Made by a program: the position numbers and the translations under genes. Positions 35,564 through 47,390 of a stretch of DNA of 64,000 nucleotides are shown piece by piece. The DNA is taken from NCBI GenBank assembly GCA_002007465.1, contig LNAC01000859.1, forward strand, positions 322,551 to 386,550, written 5' to 3'. The notes below the pieces were generated by a model. The model saw only the letters and a list, made by a program, of their open reading frames with translations. It did no database searches and was not told the DNA's origin. How positions within the stretch are numbered: the stretch's first letter is position 1; each line of letters starts with the position of its first letter. The stretch comes from Ailurus styani (lineage: Eukaryota; Chordata; Mammalia; Carnivora; Ailuridae).

Positions 35564-36989
35564 AACAAATGGTGCTGGAATAGCTAGACATTCATATACA
35601 AGGGAAAAAAAAAAGAACCTAGACACAGAATTTACATTTAAAAATTAACTCAAAAAAATCATAGAACTTTATGTAAAATCTAAAACTCTAAAACCTCTAG
35701 GGAAAAAAACATAGGGAAAAATCAATGGGAGCTTCAGTTTGGCAATGAGTTTTTAGATATAACCACAAAAGCATAATCCATGAAAGAAAAATGTAATTTG
35801 GACTTTATTAAAAATAAAAACTTCTGTATGAGAGACTGAAGCCACAGACTAGGAGGAAAGATTTGCAAAACACATATCTGATAAAGGACTTGTATGCAAA
35901 ATACAAAAAGAATTCTTAAAACTCAACAATAAGAAAGCAAATAATCCAATTAAAAATGGACCAAAAATCTAACCATAATGCTCACCCAAGAAGGTGATAC
36001 ACATATGAACCATTGTTTGTCATAGTGAGTTGTAAATTGACATTCAATAAGATATCACTACACACCTATTAGAATGGCTAAATAAAAAAATCTGACAACA
36101 CTAATTGCTGGGGAAGGTGTAGAGCAACAGGAACTTTCGTTTATTACTGGAGGGACTGCAAAATGGCACAATCACTTTGAAAGACAGTTTGACAGTTTCT
36201 TACAAAGCAAAGCATAAGTTTGCCATATAATTCAGCTATTACACCCTTAGGCTTCTACTCTACTGATCTGAAAATCTAGGTCTATGCAAAAAAACAAAAA
36301 CAAACAAAAAAAAAACACACCACAACAAACTATTTGTTAAAGTTTATACCAGCTTCATCACCAAAAACTGGCAATAACCAAGAGCCACTTCAATAGGTGA
36401 TATACGTAACAGGGTAAACAAACTGTGGTACATCCATACAATGGAATTTGACTCAAAAATAAAACGAACGAACTTTTAATTTATAAATGCACATCTATAC
36501 AACTGAATATTGCTCAGAAATAAAGATGGAAGGCATAAATCTTAAATGCATATTGCTAAGTGAAAGCCTGAAAATCATGCTGTCTCTTCTTAATTATATG
36601 GCTTTCTAGAACTGGCAAAACTATAGAGACAGTGAAAAGATCAATAGTTTCCTGGCATCTGGGGTGGGGTGGGTTTGAATTAGTGAAGAACAGGGAAATT
36701 TTTTAGGATGGTAAAACCATTCACTATGGTAGTATAATAGTGGATACATGACACTATGCATTTGTTCAAACTCATAGAAGTTTACAAAGACTGAACCTTA
36801 GTGTATGCAAATTTTAAATCGTTTTGGAAGTCCAGGCATCCCAGGATGAAATGTGGATGACAACAAAACAATCTAACTGTACTACAAAAGTATGAATACA
36901 ATCTCACTGAAGGAGAAAGAGATACTGACTTACATAACCTTGGAAATGAGTGGATTCTATGAAACTAAAGGCAAAAAACATTTATCCAG

Positions 36990-37204
36990 GGCACCTGGGT
37001 GGTTCCATGGGTTAAAGCCTCTGCCTTCAGCTCAGGTCATGATCTCAGGGTCCTGGGATCGAGGCCCGCATCGGGCTTTCTGCTCAGCAGGGAGCCTGCT
37101 TCCTCCTCTCTCTCTGCCTGCCTGTCTGCCTACTTGTGATCTCTCTCTCTGTGTGTCAAATAAATAAATAAATAAATGAAATCTTTAAAAAACAAAACAA
37201 AACA
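36990..37204 (+). mobile_element. Can-SINE, plus
   Basis: Head GGCACCTGGGTGGTTCCATG, body CTGCCTGCCTGTCTGCC, AAATAAATAAATAAATG tail with ACAAA units. Exact 17-bp target duplication ending ACATTTATCCAG at 36973-36989 and 37205-37221. Confidence 0.95.
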
Positions 37205-38429
37205 AAAAAACATTTATCCAGTTGAAAACCATATTGAGGGCAAGGGCTAATCATTCTGATACCTCTGACCTGTATGTTGAATTGAACAATTAAGTAAACT
37301 AGTTATTCCAATGAAATTAACAAGGCAGATGGTTAGAGCCAAATTTCTCACTGTTGGAGTGAGAGTTCAAAACATAAGTGAGGGTAGAAGGCTAGAATGA
37401 CCTAAAAAGATTAGTTGAATTAGAGTTGAAGACATCAATATGAACTCATGTTTAACCTAATATAGATATATCTTTGCGATATGGGAATATTTATGTACAC
37501 AAGTTAGTATATACATATATTTCCTTGCTTTATTGTATGATAAGGCCCAGAATAACAACACCCCAGTAGCAATGAGCATACCTAACATCCACATGCTGAT
37601 TTTTAATACCTTTTTAAGATATAAGGAACCAGAACTCCTTGGAGAAATGGCTCATTATTAGACTGGGGCAGGAAATATAAAATATAAACCTGGAGTATTT
37701 TGTAGTGCCAAAAAGTAAGTGAAAAACAAAACAAAATAAAACGAAACAAAGATGAGCATATCAAGGAATACGGGAAATAATTGCAAGAGCCCCTAACGGC
37801 CAAAGCTGGAGAATCTGACCAGTAAAGTGCTTTGGCCAGTAAGATGCTCTGCACCTTCCGAATGAATGAATAAACTAAGGGCATCTTCTAAATTACCTCC
37901 ATCATTCCACTTGTCAATAAACTGCAGCTCTCCTAGGGATAGAACAACATAACTTTCTTTCCAGTGTTCATCATCATTACAGTACAGTTATTCAAAAACA
38001 AATGCTGTTTATATTGTCTTTGGACACCATGAGAATCTTAGAATTACACACAGACCTGAGAGTACTGTAAACATATAAAAGTGAAAAAAAAATGAAAATC
38101 ATTTAGCAAAATCAAACAAACAAACGAAAAACCGTTCAGCCAAACTAAACATAAAAACCAATATTCTACGTCTATGATTTATTCTAAAATGGCTCTTTCA
38201 GGATAAAGGAAGGTTATTCTAAAGCACCAGGATGCAAGGTCAATGCCTAACTCAGAATCAAACTGTCACTCCAGATTTTAGGCTGGCAATTTGTCCTGCA
38301 GTCTCAATTCTCTGATGGGTCCAAGAAGTTATTGATTTTCTGTTTGTCCAGCTTTTTCATGTTGTAAGGACAGGAGGGAGGATTTCCAGATTCCTTATGT
38401 ATCAGACCTTGTCCCAGTCCATATGGGCA

Positions 38430-38770
38430 GCTTAACAGAATACTATAGACTGGGTGGCTTATAAACAACAAGCCTTTATTTCTTACAGGTCTGGAGGCTG
38501 AGAAGTCCAAGATCGAAGGGCCAGCACAGTCACACTCTTGTGAGGGCCCTAGTTTGGTTCACAGCAGGCTCTTTCTTGCAGTGTCCTTACATGGTGGAAG
38601 AGCCTAGGGATCTCTCTGGAGCCTTTTTTATAAGGCACTAACCCCATTCATGAAGGCTATACTCTCATGACTGAAACACCGAAAGTCCCACCTACTAATA
38701 CCATGATATTAGGTATTAGGATTCCAGGCATTAGGATTCCAGGGCGTCATGAAAACAGTTTGTAGTTCTG
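38430..38770 (-). mobile_element. MaLR-type LTR remnant, reverse
   Basis: GACTGGGTGGCTTATAAACA, TTTCTTACAGGTCTGGAGGC, TTTTATAAGGCACTAA and CCCCATTCATGAAGGC are in the order known from reversed MST/MLT-like solo LTRs. It contains a 15-bp tandem (ATTAGGATTCCAGG) near 38714-38744. Confidence 0.55.
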
Positions 38771-38902
38771 CAATACTTATATTCTAGATCAGCAACTGGG
38801 TTTACATGGAGCTAAAAGGAGCCTTTTTATATTTAACTATATGGACTAGAAATAATAGAGATGTGGCGATACATTAATTGTACGCTTTGAATTATTATCT
38901 AG

Positions 38903-39308
38903 ACCACTGCTTTTCAAAGTCTGGTTCCAGGACTCATGATATCAGCCTCACTTGAAAACTTGTTAGAAATGCAGATTTGGGGGCACTTGGGTGGCTCAGT
39001 GGGTTGAGCATCTGACTCTTGGTTTCTGCTCAGGTCATGATTTCAGGGCCCATTTCGGTTTGAGCCGGGCGTCAAGCTACACTCTGGGCGTGCAGCCTAC
39101 TTAAGATTCTGTCTCTCCTTCTGCCCCTCCCCTCTGTGCTTCCTCACTTTCTCTCTCAAATAAATAAATAAATCTTTAAAAAAATGCAAATTCTTTGCCC
39201 CCACCTGAGAGACCTACGGAACCAGAAACTCAGGAAGGTGGATCCAAAAATCTTCATTTTAACAAGCCCTCCAGGTGCTCCTGGTGCTAGCTCAAGTTTG
39301 AAAACTAC
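38903..39308. mobile_element. MER5A-like hAT DNA transposon, split by a SINE
   Basis: The left part has CCACTGCTTTTCAAAGTCTG and ACTTGTTAGAAATGCAGATT. The right part has AAATTCTTTGCCCCC, CAGAAACTCAGG, TTTTAACAAGCCCTCCAGG and CAAGTTTGAAAACTAC. This is the expected MER5A order once the SINE at about 38979-39181 is removed. It is non-autonomous. Confidence 0.75.
38979..39181 (+). mobile_element. Diverged Can-SINE, plus
   Basis: Head GGCACTTGGGTGGCTCAGTG, tail CAAATAAATAAATAAATC. The flanks AAATGCAGATT (38968-38978) and AAATGCAAATT (39182-39192) are a target duplication with one change. Confidence 0.88.
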
Positions 39309-39589
39309 AAATCAACAGTAAATTATAACTGCAGTTGTAACTGGAATACACTTATAATTTTCTAATTAAATCGTCTGTTAGCTTCATACCTGTTGTAAAA
39401 AAATAGTTACTCAATTAGTCATTATTAATGATTCTATTGCCCTGGAGGTTAGCTCAAGCAGTCACAAAATAGGTTCCTAAAATCATACAAGGTTTGAATG
39501 TGTAAAAATAGAATGGCAAATTTACAAGTTTTTACATCTTATTAAAACTGAAAGGGAAGATTCCATTTTATAATATAAAAATATTTATT

Positions 39590-40745
39590 TATTTAAACAT
39601 TAAAAATATATTTCTAATTTTTAGACTTTTCACCTTGAAATAGTTTCATACTTGCAATAGTACAATTTCAATATATACCCTCCCTCCAGTCACCCCACTA
39701 GTTAACACATCACATAAACATAATGCATAATGCAATAATCATAATAACCAGAAAACTGAAAAATTGGAAAAACTATTATGCAAACCTTATTCAAGTTTCA
39801 ATAATTATCACATTAATGTCCTTTTTCAAATCCAAGATCTAACCAGGATTATACATTGCGTTTAGCTGCCACGGTTCTTCAATCTCCTCTTATCTCCTCT
39901 AATTTTGGCCAGTTCTCTGTATTTCATAATCCTGAAACTTTAGAAGTGTGTTCAGCCAGATATTTTGTAGTACACCTTCAGTTTAGGTTTGCCTGATATT
40001 TTCTTGTGATTAAATTCAAGTTATGCATTTTTGACAAAACTACTACTGAAATGGTATCATGCGTTTGCAGTACATCATAACAATGTCATTCTTGGTGCTG
40101 TTATCTCTATCACTTGGTTAAGAGGATGTTTCCCAGGTTTATCTATGTCATTATTTTTTCCCTTGAAAATCAGTAAGTTTCTAATGGGACAAGTACCTTG
40201 AAATTACAGAAATATTTTGTTTCTCATGATAATTTTCCTGTTAATTTTAGGATCCACTGATGATTCTTGCCCGAACAATTATTACCAAAATAGTCACCAA
40301 ATAGTCACTTTTTAATTCCATTTTTTCTTCATTTATTAACTGCAACTCTACTATAATGAGGAGCTATCCCTTATCTCCTTTACTTTTGTATTCAGTTCTA
40401 TATTTATACTAGTATAAGCTCATGAAGTTTTATTTTCTCCCATAGGTTATATTCCACCACTAACCTATTTATTTATTTTGTTGCTCAAGTTGTCCTGATG
40501 CAGCCACTAGGAACTCCAAGTTGGCTCAGTNCTATTCCACCACTAACCTTATTTATTTTGTTGCTCAAGTTGTCCTGATGCAGCCACTAGGAACTCCAAG
40601 TTGGCTCAGTATCCGTCCAAAATACTGTCATGATTTTTTGAGCACTTGCTTACTTTCTGACATTGCTCCTTATTCCAGGTTCATTCTGTACTTTCTCCAT
40701 CCCAATTCTGTTATCACTCATTTCTCCAAAAAGCACTAGTTAATT
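39590..40745 (-). mobile_element. L1ME-type 3' UTR remnant, minus
   Basis: Order and wording match the reverse of an L1ME 3' region: TTCATACTTGCAATAGTAC, GTTATGCATTTTTGAC, TTAGGATCCACTGATGATTC, then CTTACTTTCTGACA. A related copy is at 46620-47390. Confidence 0.6.
40450..40610. repeat. About 80-bp near-identical copies joined by one N
   Basis: 40450-40530 and 40533-40610 match apart from a short indel in a TTTA run. N is at 40531. A probable assembly joint inside an L1ME fragment. Confidence 0.88.
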
Positions 40746-41465
40746 TTACTAAAAAATAATATTTAGAGGGCTGGGGATTAAAGATAACACTTATCATGGT
40801 GAAAAGAGTAAATAAATACCATCATTTTTAAAAAGATTAATATTTAGAAGCTAAGACTTAGATATGCGATGCACTTATTGCTACTAAGCTGTTCTTGTTC
40901 CCAGGCCCTCTCAATGGAGAAAGATAAGAAAGACATACACCTATATCTATTTCCCTGTCTAGCTATATATATGTGCATATAAAATCATAGCTAATACTGA
41001 TATCTCCACTTCCAGCCCAACACTACAGGGTTCATTCTAGCTATATCCCTTTCCTGACTTATAATTATTGCCCATGGAAAAAAAGGAATCTGGCTCACAT
41101 TGTCCACATTATATTCATTTTTTCTCAGTTCTAGAATACACATAGAACTATTAACACATACCTCTGTCGACAATAATTTACAGTCTAGAGTACGTGTGTG
41201 CAATGCATTTAGACAAACGCATTGTGAAGTCCTTAACGTTTTTCACTTAGTTACATATTTCTGGAATCTTGTACTGTTATTTAACATATAGGTAACATCT
41301 TCAGGCCCATAAGGCCCCATCCAGATCTAAAATTTTCTACTTGTAGCACCTAGTTATATAAAATTATATAAAACTTCAATTATACAAAATTATGCTTCTT
41401 ACATATTTCTTATTATTAAAGATTTCTTTATTTTTCTATTTTTTCCTCTCATTTTTATTTATTTT

Positions 41466-41662
41466 TTTATTTTTTTTTTTATTTTTTTAAAGATTTTATT
41501 TATTTATTTCACAGCGGGAGAGAGATCACAAGGAGGCAGAGAGGCAGGCAGAGAGAGAGGGGGAAGCAGGCTCTCTGCTGAGCAGAGAGCCCGATATGGG
41601 CCTCGATCCCAGGACCCTGAGATCATGACCTGAGCCGAAAGCAGAGGCTTTAACCCACTGAG
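41466..41662 (-). mobile_element. Can-SINE, minus, head lost at an N
   Basis: Poly-T, AAAGATTTTATTTATTTATT, GA-rich body, GATCATGACCTGAGCC and TTTAACCCACTGAG. It then stops at N (41663). The expected last 15 or so bases of the element are missing, so sequence was lost at this joint. Confidence 0.92.
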
Positions 41663-41888
41663 NTTTTATTTAGAAAAGAGAACAAATTGTAATAGAATGC
41701 AGTAAGTTCCAAAGGGCCGGGATTTTCTTTTTTCTTTTTCTACAGTAGCCCTAGTGTCTGGAACACAACCTGACATATACTAGCCACTCATTAAAAATTG
41801 GTTGACTCGAGTATTCAAATCATTATACAAATATTTATACAACAATGAAAATTCTGTCAAAATTAAGCTGTTAGCGGAAAGGCAATCA

Positions 41889-41902
41889 CCACTAGGTGAC
41901 AG
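41889..41902 (+). promoter_or_regulatory. CTCF-like core motif
   Basis: CCACTAGGTGACAG differs at one position from a common CTCF core (CCACTAGGTGGCAG). Occupancy cannot be judged from sequence. Confidence 0.35.
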
Positions 41903-42324
41903 TATAAAACATTTATACCTTAACTAAGGAACAAATGTTCAAAGTTGGCCTGTGAGAGGAAAGGTAGGGATGTTACTATTCAATACACATCTCTTGACTT
42001 AGGAAAATCTGCCGGTACCTGTATAAGAATAGCATTAAATCAACTGTACAAACCTACTAAGTGTCCATCTGTGGTAACAGAATGAACATTTTAGGAGTAG
42101 TAGCTCTGTTAGAAAGAAAAAAATGAATTGGGCCTCAGAGAACTTTGTCTTTAGTATTGATGGACAGGAGACGTTTAGCAAGAAAAGCAGACAGTGAGGT
42201 GGAAGCTGCTGAGGCCACAGGGACAGTATTAAGGTGTGCATTCTCCAAGGATGATTTGAGGTTTTAAGTCATTGCCAAGTTGAACGGTGAAGCAACCTAT
42301 AGGGAATGTTGGTACTGTTTTGTC

Positions 42325-42420
42325 TCTTTGTTAAGAGATGAAGAAGCTGAGATGAGTGCTTCTCCAAAGTCACACAGCTATTTTGACTCCAGAATCCATG
42401 CTTTTACTCACTACCTAAAC
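42325..42420. repeat. Probable MIR remnant
   Basis: GAAGAAGCTGAGA, CAAAGTCACACAGCTA and CAGAATCCATGCTTTTA are in MIR order. Confidence 0.5.
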
Positions 42421-42478
42421 AACCTTGTTGCTCCTAAAGTCTTAGTGAATAAAAGTTGAATTTAAAATAGTTCCTTAA

Positions 42479-42660
42479 GGGGCGCCTGGGTGGCTCAGTT
42501 GGTTAAGTGACTGCCTTTGGCTCAGGTCATGATCCTGGAGTCGCAGAATCGAGTTCCGCGTCCAGCTCTCTGCTCAGCAGGGAGTCTGGTTCTCCCTCTG
42601 ACTCTCCCTCCTTTCATGCTCTCTCTCTCATTCTCTCTCTCTCAAATAAATAAATAAAAA
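42479..42660 (+). mobile_element. Can-SINE, plus
   Basis: Head GGGGCGCCTGGGTGGCTCAG, CT-rich body, CAAATAAATAAATAAAAA tail. Target duplication of 13 bp with one mismatch at 42463-42475 and 42661-42673. Confidence 0.92.
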
Positions 42661-43403
42661 TAAAATAGTGCCTAAAATTGCCCTGATACTGAGCTTTTAA
42701 AAATTCCTAGGAAAAGGAGACCAGAAGCTGATTTTGTTTAATCTAAAATTATTTGTGAAATTATTTTTTGTTTAAGAATGTTGACTGTTTTACAATTATG
42801 CGAATTATAACACATGAGTTTCATTTTCACCCCTTAATAAATAAGAGCTTTTATAGCTGGTCGTTGTTTCGATGAGAAATTTAAAACGTGAGGGTGAAAC
42901 TAAAACATTCTTTCACCTCAAAGTGTTTCTTCTTCAGTGGAAACACAGAATCTATTTGAATAAAGTGTGTTTAGAATACTGCTTTCCAGATATTCCTAGA
43001 GAAAAAAGAGGCCTTCACTGGTAGTTTAATGCCTTTCCTTCGAAGGATTCAAATGCATTATATAATCTGCTGAATTATTAAAAAAAAAAAAGAGTAATGA
43101 GACACATAAAATATATTGTTTAGATGTCTTGTGCTCCATTAGTCATTCTGAGAGTAAAATTGATTGTTTTAAGGAAGTCAATCTTTCACAAATTAAATAT
43201 GACTTTAATTAAGCATCTCTAAGAGTCAAAAAACCAATTGTTAGGCAAGATTTGAAGTAGAAATACCCAAAATTTCATTATTTTAGGTCCTTTATTATTA
43301 AATCTCAATGTGTTTGTCTTAACTAAGCTTTTCAATTATCATTAAAGTCATTCGCCTATTTCTGAAATGATCATGTACTTGGAATTTAAAATACTTGAAT
43401 TTT

Positions 43404-43629
43404 GGGCGCCTGGGTGGCTCAGTGGGTTAATGCCTCTGCTTTCGGCTCAGGTCATGATCTCAGGGTCCTGGGATCGAGGCCCGCATCGGGCTCCCTGCTC
43501 AGCGGGGAGCCTGCTTCCCCCTCTCTCTCTCTCTGCCTGCCTCTCTGCCTCCTTGTGATCTCTCTCCCTCTGTGAAATAAATAAATAAAATCTTTAAAAA
43601 AATAAATAAATAAATAAAATAAAATAAAA
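43404..43629 (+). mobile_element. Can-SINE, plus, young
   Basis: Head GGGCGCCTGGGTGGCTCAGT, body CTGCCTGCCTCTCTGCCTCC, long tail of AATAAA and AAAAT units. Exact 17-bp target duplication TAAAATACTTGAATTTT at 43387-43403 and 43630-43646. Confidence 0.95.
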
Positions 43630-44458
43630 TAAAATACTTGAATTTTATACTTTTAGCAGAGAACTTAGTATTTTCATCTAATGACAGCTATAACCACGTA
43701 GCAGAGTAATACCCAAAGACACAGATTATTAGGAACATCTCTAAGTATAACTCTTATTTAATCTTTCTCATTATTCTTCCATTAATTGCTATATTTTTAA
43801 CAATTACACATCCTGCTTAGTAGGAAACTGAGAAAAAAAAGATGGCAAGGGCTTTTATGTGAAAAAATATTCCACAGTGGAATAACATATTATTTGTTTA
43901 TAATAAAAGGAGTTAAACCTCGGGCTACATAAATATAAGTACATTAAACATTATGTAACTTAAATAATATGTAAAAAGAATAACATATATACTAACAAAT
44001 GAAATGTGATAAACATAGTGATTGAAAGACTGATGTTAATTAATCATAAACACATGTTTTAATATATACCATGTACTCCATAATACAGTTATAACATATT
44101 TCAATAAACTAGAGTCTAAATTATGGAAGCATTAACTTGATATTTTTGAAGATAAGTTCATACACAGGGTTTTAACAATTTATTTTCCAAAGAACACAGC
44201 AAATTACTTAAAATAATTGGATGAATTATAAAACCATAGACCACTTATTGATAACAATTAAAAATAAAATTATATTTACCTATAATGTGCTATGAGTATA
44301 CCTTAAAGTAAACAGGAAAACCCTCCATAGAACTGAACAAATAAAAAGTCTGGATTTAAAAAAAAAATTCCCAAAGCTTTAACTTGCTATGATCAATGTT
44401 TAGAATAAACAATTGTTCAAATTTGCCATGTGTGTATATGTATTTGTAGCTACATATA

Positions 44459-44482
44459 TGTGTGTGTGTGTGTGTGTGTGTG
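44459..44482 (+). repeat. (TG)n microsatellite
   Basis: Twelve uninterrupted TG units. Confidence 0.95.
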
Positions 44483-44595
44483 CATATATTCTGAATCATT
44501 TGAAAGTAAGCTACAGGCATCATGACATTTTATCGTTAAACATTTATGCATGCATCTGCTAAAAGGAAGACGTTGCTTCTACATTTCTATAACAC

Positions 44596-44725
44596 TGCAA
44601 TGGTTCATTTTAAGTGTCAATTTGACTGGGCCACAATATCCAGATATTTGGTCAAACATTCTGGATGTTTCTAAGACAGTGTTTTTGGATGAGATTTACA
44701 TTTAAATTAACCGTAAACTCTGATG
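44596..44725 (+). mobile_element. LTR remnant, 5' part (separated from 45866-46360)
   Basis: AAGTGTCAATTTGACTGGGC, TTTGGTCAAACATTCTGG and GAGATTTACATTTAAATT are the opening of an old ERVL/MaLR-type LTR. Its continuation appears after 45866. Confidence 0.5.
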
Positions 44726-45514
44726 GAGAAATGGATGAAGGGGGTCAAAGGAAAAAGAAAAAAAAGTACAAGTTGTAAGAGCAATGGATATGAGGCATAG
44801 ACTGAATTAAACAATATAAGATTCAGAAAAGTCACATAATAAAATAGAAGACAAAATTTGCTGGGTGATTTTTAAGTGATGTCAACAGGATGAGTGCCCT
44901 GGGGGCAAGGCAGTGTCTCCCAGTGCTGAAATAGCCCTGCTAAGCCAGCCTCAGGCTGTGGGGTTCAACTAGCTGTCTCCCATCTTCCTTCCCTATTCTC
45001 TGCCCTTCTTCTGGGAAATGCATTACTGAGAATGAACCAACAGTAGTAATCTTTATAATCATGTCTACAAAATAGGGGAAACTATGTTTGTGTCTTGCAA
45101 ATTTATCAGTACTTCAATTTGCTAAAAATTATGCCAGTAAGAATACCAAAATAAGCAACATTGAATTTTTACTCTTCAAAAATGCAGCACTTTAAATTTG
45201 GCGCTAAGTGTGATTTCTCTCGCCTTATCCTTAAGGCTTCTCTCACATTTTGCTCTCAGTGTCGGTAAAAATTAAAAAACAAAAAACAAAAAAACAAAAA
45301 ACCCAAACAAAAAAACACCACCACCAATGTGTCTCTCTCTGATACCCATGCATTTTCTACATGTCTTGTTGACATTCAGGGCCCACAGGCATGCGTGTCC
45401 GTGGTAGGCGTGCATGTCCGTGCATGGGCGTGCATGCATTTGATGCCCGTGAGGCATATATTTGGAATCAGTTGCCTACATCCCACAGTCTGTCTTCCAA
45501 TACTAATTAAAATG

Positions 45515-45805
45515 TCTTAATCTGTTTGGACTACTAGCACAAAGTACCAAAGACTGGGTAACTTATAAACAGCAGAAGTGTATTTCTTACAGTTTTGGAG
45601 GCTGGAAGTCTGAGATCAGGATCCCAGCGTGGCTGGGTGAGGGCCCTCTTCTGTGTCACAGATCGCTGTCTTCTGAACTGTGTGATGTGAGGGAACGACA
45701 ATAAGAGAGCTCTCTGGAGACCTTTTTATAAGGACACTAATCCCATTCATGAGGGCTCCCCCTAGGGTTTATGACCCAGATCATCTCCAAAGTTTCTCCC
45801 ATCCT
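45515..45805 (-). mobile_element. MaLR-type LTR remnant, reverse
   Basis: AGACTGGGTAACTTATAAAC, TCTTACAGTTTTGGAGGCTGG, TTTTTATAAGGACACTAA and TCCCATTCATGAGGGCTCC, as in the copy at 38430-38770. Confidence 0.55.
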
Positions 45806-45825
45806 ACTATAATTTTAAAAAAAAA

Positions 45826-45857
45826 GGAAGGAAGGAAAGGAAGGAAGGAAGGAAGAA
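45826..45857 (+). repeat. (GGAA)n repeat
   Basis: AAGG/GGAA units directly after an A run at the edge of the LTR fragment. Confidence 0.9.
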
Positions 45858-45865
45858 GAAAAATC

Positions 45866-46360
45866 AGACTTCGAATAAAGATTACCCTTCATAATGTGGG
45901 TGGGCCTCACCCAATCAGTTGAAGACCTGAACAGACCAAAAGTTGGCCTCCCTGAACAAGAAGAATTCTACCAGCAGATGGTCTTTGAACTTGAACTATA
46001 ACACCAGCTCTTTCTGGTTTGCCAGCAGACTGCCCTTGGACTCAAACTGCAACTCTTTTCTGAGTCTCCAGTCTGCTTTTACGCTCACTAGGTACTCACA
46101 GTGGCACTAAATTTCTCTCTCTCTCTTTCTTACAGGGGAGGGGCAGAGAGAGGGAAAGAGAAAATCCCAAGCAGGCTCCATGCCCAGTGTGGACCCAAAA
46201 CAGGGTTTGATCCTACAACCCTAAGATCATGACCTGAGTCAATATCATGAGTCGGATACTTAACCCACTGAGTCACTCAGGCACTCCAACATGAACCAGT
46301 TTCTTAAAATAAATACCTTTCTCTATGTATACACATCCTCTTGGTTCTTTTTCTCTGTAG
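45866..46360 (+). mobile_element. LTR remnant, 3' part, split by a SINE
   Basis: AAAGATTACCCTTCATAATG, GGGTGGGCCTCACCCAATCA and GCAACTCTTTTCTGAGTCTC come before the SINE. CAGTTTCTTAAAATAAATAC and CACATCCTCTTGGTTC come after it. This is the known order of an ERVL/MaLR-type LTR. Confidence 0.55.
46106..46288 (-). mobile_element. Older Can-SINE, minus
   Basis: CT run, GGGCAGAGAGAGGGAAAGAG, AAGCAGGCTCCATGCCCAGT, AAGATCATGACCTGAGTC and TTAACCCACTGAGTCACTCA. It is more diverged than the other minus copies. Confidence 0.82.
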
Positions 46361-46619
46361 AATTCGAATACAATATTTTAATAATTTCACATTTTCAAAT
46401 TTCCTTTTCAAAATCTCAAGATTCCTTCCATTTCCTCCAAAATATATCTTTAGCTTTTTTGCTTTTCAACTTTGATTCAAAGTTCACGCTTCCTACTTTG
46501 CTTTTTCCGATGGCATCTGACATTTCGAAGAGACTTAGCTAATGTAAACATGGTCCCTCCTTCTGGGATCTACATTTTTTTCACTGTGCCGTTGTTCTTG
46601 TTTTTCTAACCCTGTGTAC

Positions 46620-47390
46620 TTCCAGCAATCAGGTTAAATATTAGGCTTGATTTGACTCAAGTGTAGCACTTTGGGCAAGAACACTTCATAGGTCCTGCAG
46701 TACTTTGTTAGGAGGCTTATAACGTCACATGATCCACCGTCAGGAAGACTTGATCATATGGTAACTCCCAGATCTCTCCATGGTAAAGGGATTTTTTTCC
46801 CTGCCCAATGAAATGCCCAGTGATTTTTGTGGGGGTGGGGGGGTGGGGAGGTGATATTTGGTTTCAGTGCATATCCTGTTCTTCAGTGTTTCCTCTAAAG
46901 CTTTTATCCTCTAGTAATGGTCCCTTTCTGAATTATTTTGCTCAGGGTTACAATGGGCATTTTCTAATTCTATCATTGCCTCTTCCTTTTCAACTGGTTT
47001 TCAACTTCTGTTTTAAAAAATTAGAGAGAGAGAGAGTTTCATCTCATTACCATGGGCTGAACATACTTCCTCCAAGAGTTATGCTAAATGCTTAACTTTC
47101 CCTTTAATTACTCATTTTGAGGACAAGGGGTATACTAATCTCTTCATTGGTAACCTATCGCTCACTGACACCACAATGAATTAATGGATTTTAATATATT
47201 CAGTGGTTACAGTCAATTATATTCATTATTCCTTTTGATGCTCAAATCGTTCTGAAACTGATTCCTGGGTCCTCATGACATGTCTCCATTCTTTGGGAGC
47301 TTACTTATTTTCTGACACAACTGGCTACATCAGGCTCTCTGTGTACTTTTCCTAAGCCAGCACTTGAGAAGCCATTTCTCTAAAATAATA
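46620..47390 (-). mobile_element. L1ME-type 3' UTR remnant, minus
   Basis: It shares its plan with 39590-40745: TTCCTTTTGATGCTCAAATC, GGGAGCTTACTTATTTTCTGACAC, CTGTGTACTTTTCC and GCCATTTCTCTA near its end. The start is uncertain. Confidence 0.45.

Larger units (their letters stand above)
32560..37960 (+). mobile_element. Long old L1M, ORF2 plus 3' UTR, plus
   Basis: ATCACTTTAAATGTGAATGG near 32708 corresponds to the start of the ORF2 endonuclease (ITLNVNGL-like). ORF2 text then runs to about 36300 and a long L1M-type 3' UTR to about 37960, around ATGAATGAATAAACTAAG at 37863-37880. It is heavily mutated. Younger insertions sit at 34873-34916, 35307-35563 and 36990-37204. Confidence 0.75.

Noticed and set aside
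32700..36300. Possible active LINE-1
   Set aside because: ORF2 text is broken by many stops and frameshifts and no ORF1 or promoter is seen.
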